Source: AV69 sp963742315 (lineage in GTDB: Bacteria > Verrucomicrobiota > Verrucomicrobiia > Chthoniobacterales > UBA10450). From it: DNA of 64,000 nt. The position numbers were made by a program, and so were the translations under genes. Where the stretch lies: positions 1 to 64,000 of the forward strand of contig CAVULE010000005.1 in NCBI GenBank assembly GCA_963742315.1, read 5' to 3'. Positions within the stretch are counted from its first letter, which is position 1, and each line of letters opens with the position of its first letter. Below are positions 17,111-24,595 of this stretch, one piece after another. The notes under the pieces are model-generated. The model ran no database searches, was not told where the DNA came from, and was given only the letters and a program-made list of their open reading frames with translations.

Positions 17111-17208
17111 AGTGGCAGGGGGGTCATCGAACTCCCTCCGAAGAGTGACTCGCAACTCCTTCGTCCGTGCGACGGCAAGATCTTACAAACGCGCAATCGC
17201 TAACGGAA

Positions 17209-17241
17209 GTGCTGTCGTTAATCTTTAGGCAAGAACGAAAA
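17209..17241 (+). promoter_or_regulatory. conserved leader of the secreted-protein paralogues
   Basis: GTGCTGTCGTTAATCTTTAG, then GCAAGAACGAAAA. It matches 3,189-3,221 with about two changes, and lies just upstream of both paralogous genes (8 and 28 bases before the ATG). Since flanks beyond it differ, this leader was either duplicated with the gene or is conserved for expression. Confidence 0.5.
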
Positions 17242-17248
17242 CCATTAT

Positions 17249-17590
17249 ATGAAGATACACAGCTACAATAAATCAATTCTTGGCGCCATTTTCGCGACCG
17301 CTCTTCTGATCGGAGTTGCGCACGCGCAAACTTCCAGCGTCACAACCGGCTCGGAGTTGGAAAGCACCGGCAACATCAGCGAATACACGCCCGGTAGCGC
17401 GCTGGTCCTGGACATTGGCACTGGTGAACTGGTCCAGTTCCAGTTAAGCCAGAACGTCGTCTACGCCGATCCAGACGGAACGGTGCTTGAAGCTCCCGGA
17501 TTAAGCACGAACCAGAGAATCCGCGTTTACTACATCGAAGTAGGCGGAGACAATGTGGTGGATAAAGTGACCTTGCTGGAAAACTACTAA
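17249..17590 (+). CDS. small secreted beta-rich protein, paralogue B
   Basis: 113 residues, same length as the product of 3,249-3,590 and about 85% identical. Signal peptide MKIHSYNKSILGAIFATALL, cleavage near AHAQ. The mature domain ends RIRVYYIEVGGDNVVDKVTL, the motif also seen in diverged form at 27,495. Several differences are conservative. Function unknown; presumably periplasmic. No 190-bp flanking repeats here, unlike paralogue A. Confidence 0.75.
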   Translation: MKIHSYNKSILGAIFATALLIGVAHAQTSSVTTGSELESTGNISEYTPGSALVLDIGTGELVQFQLSQNVVYADPDGTVLEAPGLSTNQRIRVYYIEVGGDNVVDKVTLLENY

Positions 17591-17772
17591 CGTGGCGGGA
17601 AGGAAGCGGACTACAGGACGACAAGACCAGGGACAACGGGACGCGAGAACAGAGGAGGGGCAGGAAGCTGGAGATCGGGAGCGGGGAGCAGAAACAGAAG
17701 ACAGAAGTTACGCGAGCCGATCTAAACGCTGAAAAGATAAAGGGCGAGATTGCGAATGACCTTAAGCGTTAA

Positions 17773-18144
17773 TTACTTCGTGGCCGGTTTTTTTAGCTCC
17801 ACCAGGATGACATCGATCGGGCCGCTGCCGATGTTTTCCGGCAGATGCGCGCCAGCCGGAGAGAAGACCGCGTCTCCCTTCTTCCCGGACACCTCTTCGC
17901 TCTTGGCATCGGGATGAGTCATCTTCGCCTTTTGGTCCTCCAAAAAGACGATCACCGAATCAGGATGAGAATGCATCACGGACTTTTCGCCCGGCGGGTA
18001 ATGAACCCGCAACACGCGCACAGCATCGTTCTCAAACATCACGCTGTAATGCTTCGGGTCCACTTTGACTGGATCTTGCGCACGTGCGGCTAACGCGCCC
18101 ATTAATACCGCCACCAATACCGCTGACAACGAGACTTGTTTCAT
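17773..18144 (-). CDS. exported cupin-domain protein
   Basis: 123 residues from ATG 18,144. Signal peptide MKQVSLSAVLVAVLMGALAA, then a single cupin barrel. Motif 1 reads PPGEKSVMHSHPDSVIVFLE, with His58 and His60 as candidate metal ligands. Motif 2 reads KGDAVFSPAGAHLPENIGSG, with a third histidine near 99. Family members bind a divalent metal and range from dioxygenases to non-enzymatic sensors; substrate unknown. Periplasmic location inferred. Single gene. Confidence 0.8.
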   Translation of the reverse strand: MKQVSLSAVLVAVLMGALAARAQDPVKVDPKHYSVMFENDAVRVLRVHYPPGEKSVMHSHPDSVIVFLEDQKAKMTHPDAKSEEVSGKKGDAVFSPAGAHLPENIGSGPIDVILVELKKPATK

Positions 18145-18257
18145 ATTCCTCCGATTGGTTTACCTGCACCACAGATGACCGCGGGATTCGCGGCCGATTC
18201 AGGCCATTGCGCCACGTCCCCCGAAAAAAGACAAGCGCTAAGATTGTCGGGTACCTA

Positions 18258-18322
18258 GACGTCAGCGATCAGAAGTCGGAAGTCAGAGGTCAGAGGTCGG
18301 AGATCAGAGGTCAGAATAAACA
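18258..18322. repeat. purine-rich GGTCAGAGGTC spacer tract
   Basis: Consecutive units of AGTCGGAAGTCAGAGGTCAG and GAGGTCGGAGATCAGAGGTC. Nothing else in 18,145-18,370. Confidence 0.6.
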
Positions 18323-18370
18323 CTGTAAAGCTGGAACTCTGAAAGCCTGGAAGGCTGAAGCAAAGTTCAT

Positions 18371-18409
18371 GAAGGCGAGCGCCTTCGCCAGCACGCGAGC
18401 GCGCGTGCT
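18371..18409. terminator. two adjacent hairpins after a minus-strand gene
   Basis: GAAGGCG-AG-CGCCTTC at 18,371-18,386 and AGCACGCG-AGCG-CGCGTGCT at 18,390-18,409, starting 7 bases beyond the stop of the minus-strand gene at 18,416. No T-tract, so a terminator role is only possible. They could be spacer palindromes. Confidence 0.35.
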
Positions 18410-18415
18410 TCTGAA

Positions 18416-18955
18416 TCAATGTGAACCGGAGTCAGGCGAGGGGCTAGTCGGCTTCTCGGCGTGAGATCGGGTCAGATGATTCTCCGGGGTTCCCGAGTTA
18501 ACGGCAGGCCTTGACGGCGATTGCCGTCCTGCCTGCGAAGTTACATCCGTTGTTTCTTTGGCCTCAGGTTTTGGCGACTGTTCGCGCGCCTTTTGCGCGG
18601 CAATTTCTTGGGCGCTGAATCCCATTCGGCTCATCAGATCAGAAGTCGCGCGAGGTGTCGCGTTCGCTGCTTGGGCGCGCTCCTCGGCCTCGACCTTACG
18701 TTGTGCTTGCTCGCGTTGCTCGCGGACACGGGCGGCTGCTCTAGCTTCCGCCTGAGCGGCCACATCTGAGCGCCGGTCGGCTTTCGCCTGCGCCTCAAGC
18801 TCGCGCCTTCGCTCGATCTCTTCCTGGTGGCGCAACGTGCCCGGACGTGCGGGGCGATATAGATAGACCGGCGTGGGGCTTGGGGTGGCTTGATCATCTG
18901 CAAGCGCGCCGCGGCAGAAGCAGGCGAGCGAAATAACAATGGCTATGACTTTCAT
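18416..18955 (-). CDS. secreted charged coiled-coil protein
   Basis: 179 residues from the ATG at 18,955, chosen because it opens a signal peptide (MKVIAIVISLACFCRGALAD); longer in-frame extension runs through repeat DNA. The mature part has a short Pro-rich start (ATPSPTPVYLYRPARPG), then a continuous Glu/Arg/Ala-rich helix likely to form a coiled coil (EEIERRRELEAQAKADRRSD to RKVEAEERAQAANA), and a Ser/Pro-rich, disordered tail. No known domain. Such proteins are usually periplasmic or envelope-associated. Confidence 0.6.
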   Translation of the reverse strand: MKVIAIVISLACFCRGALADDQATPSPTPVYLYRPARPGTLRHQEEIERRRELEAQAKADRRSDVAAQAEARAAARVREQREQAQRKVEAEERAQAANATPRATSDLMSRMGFSAQEIAAQKAREQSPKPEAKETTDVTSQAGRQSPSRPAVNSGTPENHLTRSHAEKPTSPSPDSGSH

Positions 18956-19179
18956 TTTTTGTTTTGCCGATGGGTGATGGGCCATTTCCATCGATCCGCG
19001 GGATTCCGTTTCCGGCTTGGCTTCCAAGCGATCGCCATAGGGGACTAGCAGCATCGCTCGTACCAGAACCGTTTGGACAAAAGACGCCAAGAGAAAAGGA
19101 AAGGCTGAGACGGAAGGCAAAAAGCGGTCAGTTCCGACTGCTACTTTGGGCACTAGGAGCAAGGGACAAAGCTCAAATA

Positions 19180-19286
19180 CTGAAAAGCTGAATACGGCGA
19201 CACGGGCTGGCGCCGAATAGACCGTAACGCAACTAGTGTAGCTGGCACGAGCGCGGGAGCGTGAATGCTCAAATGCTGAAACGCTA
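19180..19286. repeat. 106-bp interspersed repeat, copy 2
   Basis: Matches 8,012-8,117 with a handful of changes (GCAACTAGTGTAGCTGGCAC in place of GCAGCTAGGGTAGCTGGCAC). The rest of the 460-bp spacer 18,956-19,415 shows no supported gene. Confidence 0.8.
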
Positions 19287-19415
19287 AAATAGCAAAGCGA
19301 GAGCAAGGAGCAGAGAGCAGACGAATCAACGCATGGCAGCTATCAGTTAATAGTTGTCTGGGCAGGTCGCGCGTTTCAACTTGCGGCGCGTCTCCTGCTC
19401 CGCTACGCCAAGGAA

Positions 19416-19802
19416 GTGAGGCAAATACTCCTGCCTATCTTCATTGGCATGCTGGTTTCGAGCTCTGCTTTCGCTCAGCAGACGCACAGCTTCGACGCGA
19501 AGATCGGGGAGCGAGTCAAGCTTCGCGACATGGGAGGGCCAAATGTCCAGCTGATTGTAAACGGGGTCGATCAGTTCGACGTCAGCGTCACGCTCATCGA
19601 CTACGAACACATGCGATTCGTTCGCACGAACGGCAGCTATGGCTACCAGCAACCCGGCGTCACCAACAAGCAATTCAAGATCGCCGATCGCGGCGGGACC
19701 CGGATCTTCCATCGCGGCGATTGCAGCGTTTACTACGTGCCTGACATGAATACGCGCATGAACCACGCAAAGATCGAGGTAAAGGTCGGCACTAAAGAAT
19801 GA
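19416..19802 (+). CDS. small secreted GPNV-domain protein
   Basis: 128 residues from GTG 19,416, with AAGGA about 4 bases upstream. Signal peptide MRQILLPIFIGMLVSSSAFA, then a single beta-rich domain: IGERVKLRDMGGPNVQLIVN, VSVTLIDYEHMRFVR, then KIADRGGTRIFHRGDCSVYY. The N-terminal half of the domain matches the C-terminal domain of the protein at 1,933-2,649. One cysteine. No named family recognised. Probably a periplasmic binding or structural protein (inference). Confidence 0.65.
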   Translation: MRQILLPIFIGMLVSSSAFAQQTHSFDAKIGERVKLRDMGGPNVQLIVNGVDQFDVSVTLIDYEHMRFVRTNGSYGYQQPGVTNKQFKIADRGGTRIFHRGDCSVYYVPDMNTRMNHAKIEVKVGTKE

Positions 19803-20226
19803 AGCCGAGGGGGTCGCGTCTTAAAATTGATATTTGAATTAACGGCGGGCAACGAACGCAACCTCGACATGTTGACTCCTTCGTTTCCCACGCTCAGTCG
19901 GCCTCTCGACCTCGCTCGTCTGTCTCGCTCGCTTTCCAGCGGCTCGGCTCTAGCTCAAAGACGATCCGCCTTCGCGAATGCTTGGACGATGCAGCAATTA
20001 ACTTCGCCGCTTGAAAGATAGTTGTTGCTTTGTTGGGAGAAGGGACGATTGGGAGTAGGCAGCTTCACTCAACGCAGTAATCCGACTGCGGTGTAACTCA
20101 TAAAAAGCGGACAGTCGCCGGACGCTTCGCCTCGTTTACTTATGGCAATACTCTGGAGAATCATTATCAGGGAGCAGCCGATCACAAATTTCAGTAGGTT
20201 AAATTAGGAACAGAAAGAGAAAAGTT
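19803..20226. other. 424-bp spacer, no gene seen
   Basis: Contains a GGGGTCGCGTCTTA motif (about 19,810) that recurs at about 12,030 and 20,673, then unremarkable sequence. Short open frames here lack start signals and sequence character. Confidence 0.5.
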
Positions 20227-20607
20227 ATGGGTTTATTCAATAATATAATGTCGAAAATCTTTGATCATGCTGAGACTTCCGGGCCGAAAACGGTCAGCTC
20301 AGTTGGAGGGCCGGATGTCGCCGGTTCAGTAGGCACTCAAACCATTGAACAGGTGGATGTGGCTGTTATTCTCAACGGACTGGCTGCTAAGAATCCGGAA
20401 AGACTGGACTGGAAAGCGTCGATTGTGGACCTGATGAAGCTGGTCGGCATGGATAGTAGCCTATCGGCGCGGAAGCAACTGGCCACTGAGCTGCACTACA
20501 GCGGCGACCAGAGCGACACTGCTGCAATGAATATTTGGCTGCACAAAGAAGTGTTAAGGAAGTTGTCGGAAAACGGCGGAAAAGTTCCCCAGGAACTTTT
20601 GAGCTAA
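20227..20607 (+). CDS. DUF3597 family protein
   Basis: 126 residues. Starts MGLFNNIMSKIFDHAETSGP, then a Gly/Val/Ser linker and the conserved helical DUF3597 core: VDVAVILNGLAAKNPERLDW, KASIVDLMKLVGMDSSLSAR, KQLATELHYSGDQSDTAAMN, IWLHKEVLRKLSENGGKVP. The core resembles LysM-like or DNA-binding helical domains, but the family function is unknown. Cytosolic by prediction. The purine-rich AGAAAGAGAAAAG just upstream can serve as ribosome-binding site. Single gene in an AT-richer context than its neighbours. Confidence 0.9.
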   Translation: MGLFNNIMSKIFDHAETSGPKTVSSVGGPDVAGSVGTQTIEQVDVAVILNGLAAKNPERLDWKASIVDLMKLVGMDSSLSARKQLATELHYSGDQSDTAAMNIWLHKEVLRKLSENGGKVPQELLS

Positions 20608-20823
20608 AGTTTTCACTCTCTCGAGTCGCACCGCCGTCTTGGAAGGCGGCGAGTGCGGGCCGGAAGGGACGGGAATGGGTCGCGTCTTCGGGGCGAGCAA
20701 ATTGGGGTCAAGTCTTAATTTTTTAACTTCTACGCCTCTCTTGGCTCAAAGACGCAAGCCGTTTCTAAAAAACTGAAACTCTGAATTCGAAACACTTCGC
20801 AACGAATGAAAGGTGCTTAATAA

Positions 20824-21024
20824 ATGCCAAATATATCGGCTTTTAAAGAAATTTATGACTGGTTTTACCGCACTTATGGTGAAGCTTCGAGGGAAAGACT
20901 GCTGGAACTGATGAAGAACGCTGTCGGCATTCAACACCTAAAGCAGCTTTCACAGCCAGACCTGGCGGAATTTTACTGTGAAGGCTTGGCTTACTCCGCA
21001 ATGGGTCCCGACCGCATCCTCTAA
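20824..21024 (+). CDS. small protein of unknown function
   Basis: 66 residues with AAAGGTG about 9 bases before the ATG. Sequence MPNISAFKEIYDWFYRTYGE, then ASRERLLELMKNAVGIQHLK and QLSQPDLAEFYCEGLAYSAM; probably all helical, with no signal peptide. Base composition and Shine-Dalgarno support a real gene. No family recognised. It follows the DUF3597 gene at 216 bp in the same direction. Confidence 0.55.
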   Translation: MPNISAFKEIYDWFYRTYGEASRERLLELMKNAVGIQHLKQLSQPDLAEFYCEGLAYSAMGPDRIL

Positions 21025-21203
21025 TGCAAGCATACGAGCAGAGCTCGCTGGTTATCGGTTACAGGTTATCCGTTATTAAATAAAAGGGGACGTGAGAGGT
21101 GAGAAGACGGAGAACAGAGCGTGATCGGTGAGAGGACAGAGGTAGAGGGCCGAATCTTTTAACGAAGCAAAGCTGGTTGCTGCTTGGCAGCATCCGCCTA
21201 CTT

Positions 21204-21323
21204 CTATCTCGGCGCCGACTTGGTGGCTAAGGCCTGTTGCTCTTTCTTCTGAGCCGCGCTGTCAGCTTTCGCCTTTTGCTGTGCTTTGTGCTTCTGATTC
21301 GCTTTCGGGGATTTGTCGCCCAT
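21204..21323 (-). CDS. 39-residue lysine/glutamine-rich protein
   Basis: Minus-strand frame from ATG 21,323 to TAG at 21,204: MGDKSPKANQKHKAQQKAKA then DSAAQKKEQQALATKSAPR. The Lys/Gln/Ala composition and the MGDKSPKANQK opening suggest a genuine small basic protein; similar small proteins are, to my memory, widespread in soil bacteria. Too short for homology to be certain. Possibly nucleic-acid-binding (inference). Confidence 0.6.
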   Translation of the reverse strand: MGDKSPKANQKHKAQQKAKADSAAQKKEQQALATKSAPR

Positions 21324-21425
21324 GATGAAAGGCTCGTCGTGTAATCCGCAAAGTCAACGTGGCGTTGGACAGCAGCTATTTACTTCGGCGTCGACCGCAG
21401 TCTGATTTCCTCTTAGCACTTTTTG

Positions 21426-21611
21426 TTAGCGGAAAAATAGCAAGTAAACGAGAATGCTCAGCACTACTACGGCGACGGTCGTCTTCGACAGGTGTTTCGC
21501 ATCAAACAGCCGGAATGATGAAAACGCTCTCAAAGGGACAGGACAATGACGGCAATGATGATCGAGGACGGAAAGCGCGTAGCCACAGGCGGGGCAGGGT
21601 TCTAACGGCAT
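21426..21611 (-). CDS. small zinc-ribbon membrane protein
   Basis: 61 residues. Two CxxC-type pairs, CPACG and CRHCP, 12 residues apart, form a zinc-ribbon knuckle (MPLEPCPACGYALSVLDHHC, RHCPVPLRAF). The C-terminus is one TM helix (TTVAVVVLSILVYLLFF). The layout, a cytosolic zinc ribbon tethered by a C-terminal helix, is common among small bacterial proteins of unknown role. The frame is independent of any larger gene. Confidence 0.65.
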   Translation of the reverse strand: MPLEPCPACGYALSVLDHHCRHCPVPLRAFSSFRLFDAKHLSKTTVAVVVLSILVYLLFFR

Positions 21612-21795
21612 ATGCCACCAATCGCAGACATCGACCGATTAGCGAGGGGTATCGGCAGGGCAGAAGTTAGAGGTCGCAGGCCAGTTCAGGAGCGCGTAAA
21701 ATGAGGTCGGACACTTTTCTAGCGTCGTCTTTTTAACACGACAAATTCAATCTCAGCCTGCTAGCGGAAGGACGGCCCACGGCTCAGCAAATATC

Positions 21796-21951
21796 CTAGA
21801 AACCGCGGGCTTTGCTCGCGGCACGGCGCACCGGCGCGTGATGCGCCATCTGTTTATTCTGTTTTCTGGATACGTTCTCCGACCGCGTGGTGTTGCGATT
21901 AGGGATTGAACGATCCTTTTTGAAATTAGCTTTAAGTTTTTCTTTGTGCAT
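21796..21951 (-). CDS. possible small basic protein
   Basis: 51 residues from ATG 21,951 with GGAAGG 9 bases upstream. Sequence MHKEKLKANFKKDRSIPNRN then TTRSENVSRKQNKQMAHHAP and a basic end. Very rich in Lys, Arg and Asn. The Shine-Dalgarno and biased composition support it, but no family is recognised. Its 3' end runs into GC-rich palindromic sequence. Confidence 0.4.
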   Translation of the reverse strand: MHKEKLKANFKKDRSIPNRNTTRSENVSRKQNKQMAHHAPVRRAASKARGF

Positions 21952-22344
21952 TAGCTTGCCTTCCATTTCCCTGCACAATCTAGGGCGGAAAGCGGGGTGC
22001 GTCGCCAATTTTTTAGCTTAAAACACGGTCACTAACTCACCATTACTTAGAAGGTAGGAGAAATGCTGAGACGCTGAAACCTTGGAAGCTGAAATTGCGA
22101 GCGCAAAAGTAGCTGCGTTTCTGGTTCTCAACATCATCGCGCTTGAGTCGTAGAAGAGCGCAGGTCATGCCCGAACTTCGTGTTTGTTCGCGCCGCGTGA
22201 ATCCTGTCTAATGCAAAAACGATAGGACCAGGTGAAGCCTTGTCGATCGCTGCCCAAATCGCTGGGCAACGCTCTCGTCCTCCTCTTCAACTGTTTGTTC
22301 GGCATGCGCTTGCCTGATAAGGGCTATTCCGTTACGTCTCCGCG
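21952..22344. other. 393-bp spacer, no gene seen
   Basis: Contains CTGAGACGCTGAAACCTTGG-type text (about 22,062), a weak spacer repeat also seen near 8,103, 19,270 and 45,667. No supported gene. Confidence 0.45.
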
Positions 22345-23616
22345 ATGCCGCAGGATCCAGCGCGACGTGCGAAGAACCCCATCAAATGGTTCTTCTCGAA
22401 CCTTGGTCCAGGTGTAATTACTGGCGCAGCGGATGACGATCCCTCTGGAATAGCGACCTACTCGACGGCTGGAGCGCTGCTCGGAACAGGACTCCTTTGG
22501 ACCGCGCTCATTACGTGGCCCCTTATGGGCAGTGTCCAGATGATGTGTGCGCGGATTGGGATGGTGACAGGCCGCGGTCTGACCGGCGCTTTCCATCATA
22601 AACTTCCTAAGTTACTGATCACGATTTTCGCGGCGGCGCTGCTCCTCGCTAATACAATTAACATCGGCGCCGACCTTTCGGGCATGGCAGACGCAGCGCA
22701 GATGGTCTTTGGCTTCAACTCGCATTTGTTGGTGGCGCTGTTCGGACTCGCGATCACGCTCGCAACAGTCTTCTTCCGGTATCACAGGATCGCGAGCATT
22801 TTGAAGTGGCTCGCTCTTACACTCTTTGCCTATGTCATAACTGCGTTCGTGATCGGTCCGGATTGGCCCGCGGTCGCGCACGACACATTCGTTCCGTCGC
22901 TGCCGAAAGGACACGCGGCATGGGCAACGATGGTCGCCATTCTCGGCACGACGATCAGTCCTTACTTGTTCTTTTGGCAAGCCTCGCAGGAAATCGAAGA
23001 ACAAAAGGCAGCGGGACGCCGGATGGTTGCGCGGAGGGGCGCTACCCGTCACGAATTAGGTGTGCGCGAAATGGATGTCGGCGTGGGCACGCTATTTTCA
23101 AATCTTGTGATGTACTTCATCATCCTGACAACGGCGCTGACGTTGCATCGGCATGGGGTTACCAATATCGAAACAACCAGACAGGCTGCCGAAGCGCTGA
23201 TTCCATTCGCGGGAAAATTCGCGGCTCTCCTTTTTACTCTCGGTGTGTTAGGAGTCGGTTTTCTGGCGATCCCGACACTGGCCGGCTCGGCGGCCTACGC
23301 TTGTGCAGAGACCTTCGGCTGGCACCAAGGGCTGGACGCAAAATTCAAATCGGCCCGGGCCTTTTACGGAATCGTTATTTTTTCGACCGTAATCGGTATG
23401 GCGCTCGACTTCGCCAGGATTAGTCCGGTGAAAGCTCTCTTCTATACCGCGGTGATCAACGGACTCCTCGCCCCTTTTCTGCTCGTCGGCGTTCTCTTGA
23501 TCGCTACCGATCGGAAAATCATGCGCAATCAGCCGAGCTCACTTTTGAGCGTGATCTGTGTTTGCCTGGCGACTTTGTTAATGTTCGGAGCGGCAATTGG
23601 AATGTTTGTGTTTTAA
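22345..23616 (+). CDS. NRAMP-family metal transporter with non-canonical motifs
   Basis: 423 residues, about 11 TM helices. The N-terminus reads NLGPGVITGAADDDPSGIAT (residues 19-38), which aligns with the NRAMP TM1 metal site, normally DPGN; here it is DPSG. The TM6 site, normally MPH, reads ILGTTISPYLFFWQASQE near residue 199-216, so the metal-binding methionine is absent. This pattern marks a divergent NRAMP-related group, so the substrate may not be manganese or iron; other divalent cations are possible (inference). A hydrophilic loop (EEQKAAGRRMVARRGATR) follows TM6. Single gene; the start is the first ATG matching the family N-terminus. Confidence 0.85.
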   Translation: MPQDPARRAKNPIKWFFSNLGPGVITGAADDDPSGIATYSTAGALLGTGLLWTALITWPLMGSVQMMCARIGMVTGRGLTGAFHHKLPKLLITIFAAALLLANTINIGADLSGMADAAQMVFGFNSHLLVALFGLAITLATVFFRYHRIASILKWLALTLFAYVITAFVIGPDWPAVAHDTFVPSLPKGHAAWATMVAILGTTISPYLFFWQASQEIEEQKAAGRRMVARRGATRHELGVREMDVGVGTLFSNLVMYFIILTTALTLHRHGVTNIETTRQAAEALIPFAGKFAALLFTLGVLGVGFLAIPTLAGSAAYACAETFGWHQGLDAKFKSARAFYGIVIFSTVIGMALDFARISPVKALFYTAVINGLLAPFLLVGVLLIATDRKIMRNQPSSLLSVICVCLATLLMFGAAIGMFVF

Positions 23617-23636
23617 ACACGCCGCTGAAACCTGGA

Positions 23637-24080
23637 TCAGTGGCTCCGACTTCCATCAGTTTCACGTTTTGTTACTCCGCAGAGAACAGGTAGCGGTTTA
23701 GTCCTTAATTTATCTGACTCACTCTCTGCCAGCCGCCATACTTTGGAATCATTCGGCAAGACTTTGGTCGGAGGGGGACAAATCGAAATATAGGTCGGGG
23801 TATCGGTGAGATTAAAATCTACAAATCTTTGCACCGGAAACCTGCGGAACTCATGTTTGGATTTGAGATAGTCACGGGCTGCCGTTTTGGCAATCTCAGC
23901 AGCCAATTCGAGCCTTTGGGGCTCCACCAGCGCGGAGACATTGAGGTGTTTTTTCTTACCGCCGGATCTTAAAGCCGTAGCGTTGATTTCGATTAGCAAA
24001 TTTACGGTCGCTTGCGGGGTCGCACGTGCACGAGCATCGCGTGCAAAGGCGATGTGAGCGAAAAAGCAGTGGGTTTTCAT
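23637..24080 (-). CDS. hypothetical protein
   Basis: 147 residues from ATG 24,080. Begins MKTHCFFAHIAFARDARARA, then a strand-rich middle (ATVNLLIEINATALRSGGKK) and a helix (EPQRLELAAEIAKTAARDYL). No signal peptide and no known family. It lies 18 bases after the next upstream gene on the same strand (24,099-24,548), so the two are probably cotranscribed. Codon use is less typical than in neighbouring genes, which lowers confidence. Confidence 0.5.
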   Translation of the reverse strand: MKTHCFFAHIAFARDARARATPQATVNLLIEINATALRSGGKKKHLNVSALVEPQRLELAAEIAKTAARDYLKSKHEFRRFPVQRFVDFNLTDTPTYISICPPPTKVLPNDSKVWRLAESESDKLRTKPLPVLCGVTKRETDGSRSH

Positions 24081-24098
24081 TTCTGTAAACGATGTTGG

Positions 24099-24548
24099 TT
24101 AGCGTGCAAGAGTTGATTCTCCATTAGTCAAAGGAATGGCTGTTGAGGCCAGGTAGAAGTCTCGCACTTTCTGAATAACCTGCCGCTTCGTCATCTTGTC
24201 GGCAGTTTCAAAACCCAAAATTAGTCCGCAGAGATTATGTTTATCGAAATGTTTTCGTAGTTCCCCCTTCGCTTCCCCGGGTCCAAAGATAAAAACAGAT
24301 TCTGCCCCACGCGTAAGAGATACAATCTCCTCATAATAATTAGACAAATGACCCATGTATCCTTTTTCGCGCCGATCAGACGCCGGCATTCTCCGCGCCT
24401 CAAGAGGTTCGTCTGATGCGAGATCGCCCGAGCGTCGAAGCTGTTTCTCGATATTCGATTTGATTTGCTGGGTCTCTTCTCCGTCTTGCGACAGGAACAC
24501 GATATTTGCTTCCCGGTGGTCAATCCACATACCCACTTGTGTTTTCAT
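24099..24548 (-). CDS. conserved hypothetical protein, host-attachment/eRF1-like fold
   Basis: 149 residues. Starts MKTQVGMWIDHREANIVFLS, characteristic of a widespread family of small alpha/beta proteins related to eRF1 domain-1/pelota-like or host-attachment proteins. Later GAESVFIFGPGEAKGELRKH and a C-terminal helix ADKMTKRQVIQKVRDFYLAS. No catalytic function is known. Often found with stress and respiratory genes. Cytosolic. Transcribed with 23,637-24,080 downstream; the ADH gene lies 48 bases further downstream in map order but begins beyond this gene. Confidence 0.65.
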   Translation of the reverse strand: MKTQVGMWIDHREANIVFLSQDGEETQQIKSNIEKQLRRSGDLASDEPLEARRMPASDRREKGYMGHLSNYYEEIVSLTRGAESVFIFGPGEAKGELRKHFDKHNLCGLILGFETADKMTKRQVIQKVRDFYLASTAIPLTNGESTLAR

Positions 24549-24595
24549 TGGTTCTTCCTGGTTGAGGTTTAGCTATAACGGCGTTTCAAAGTGAG

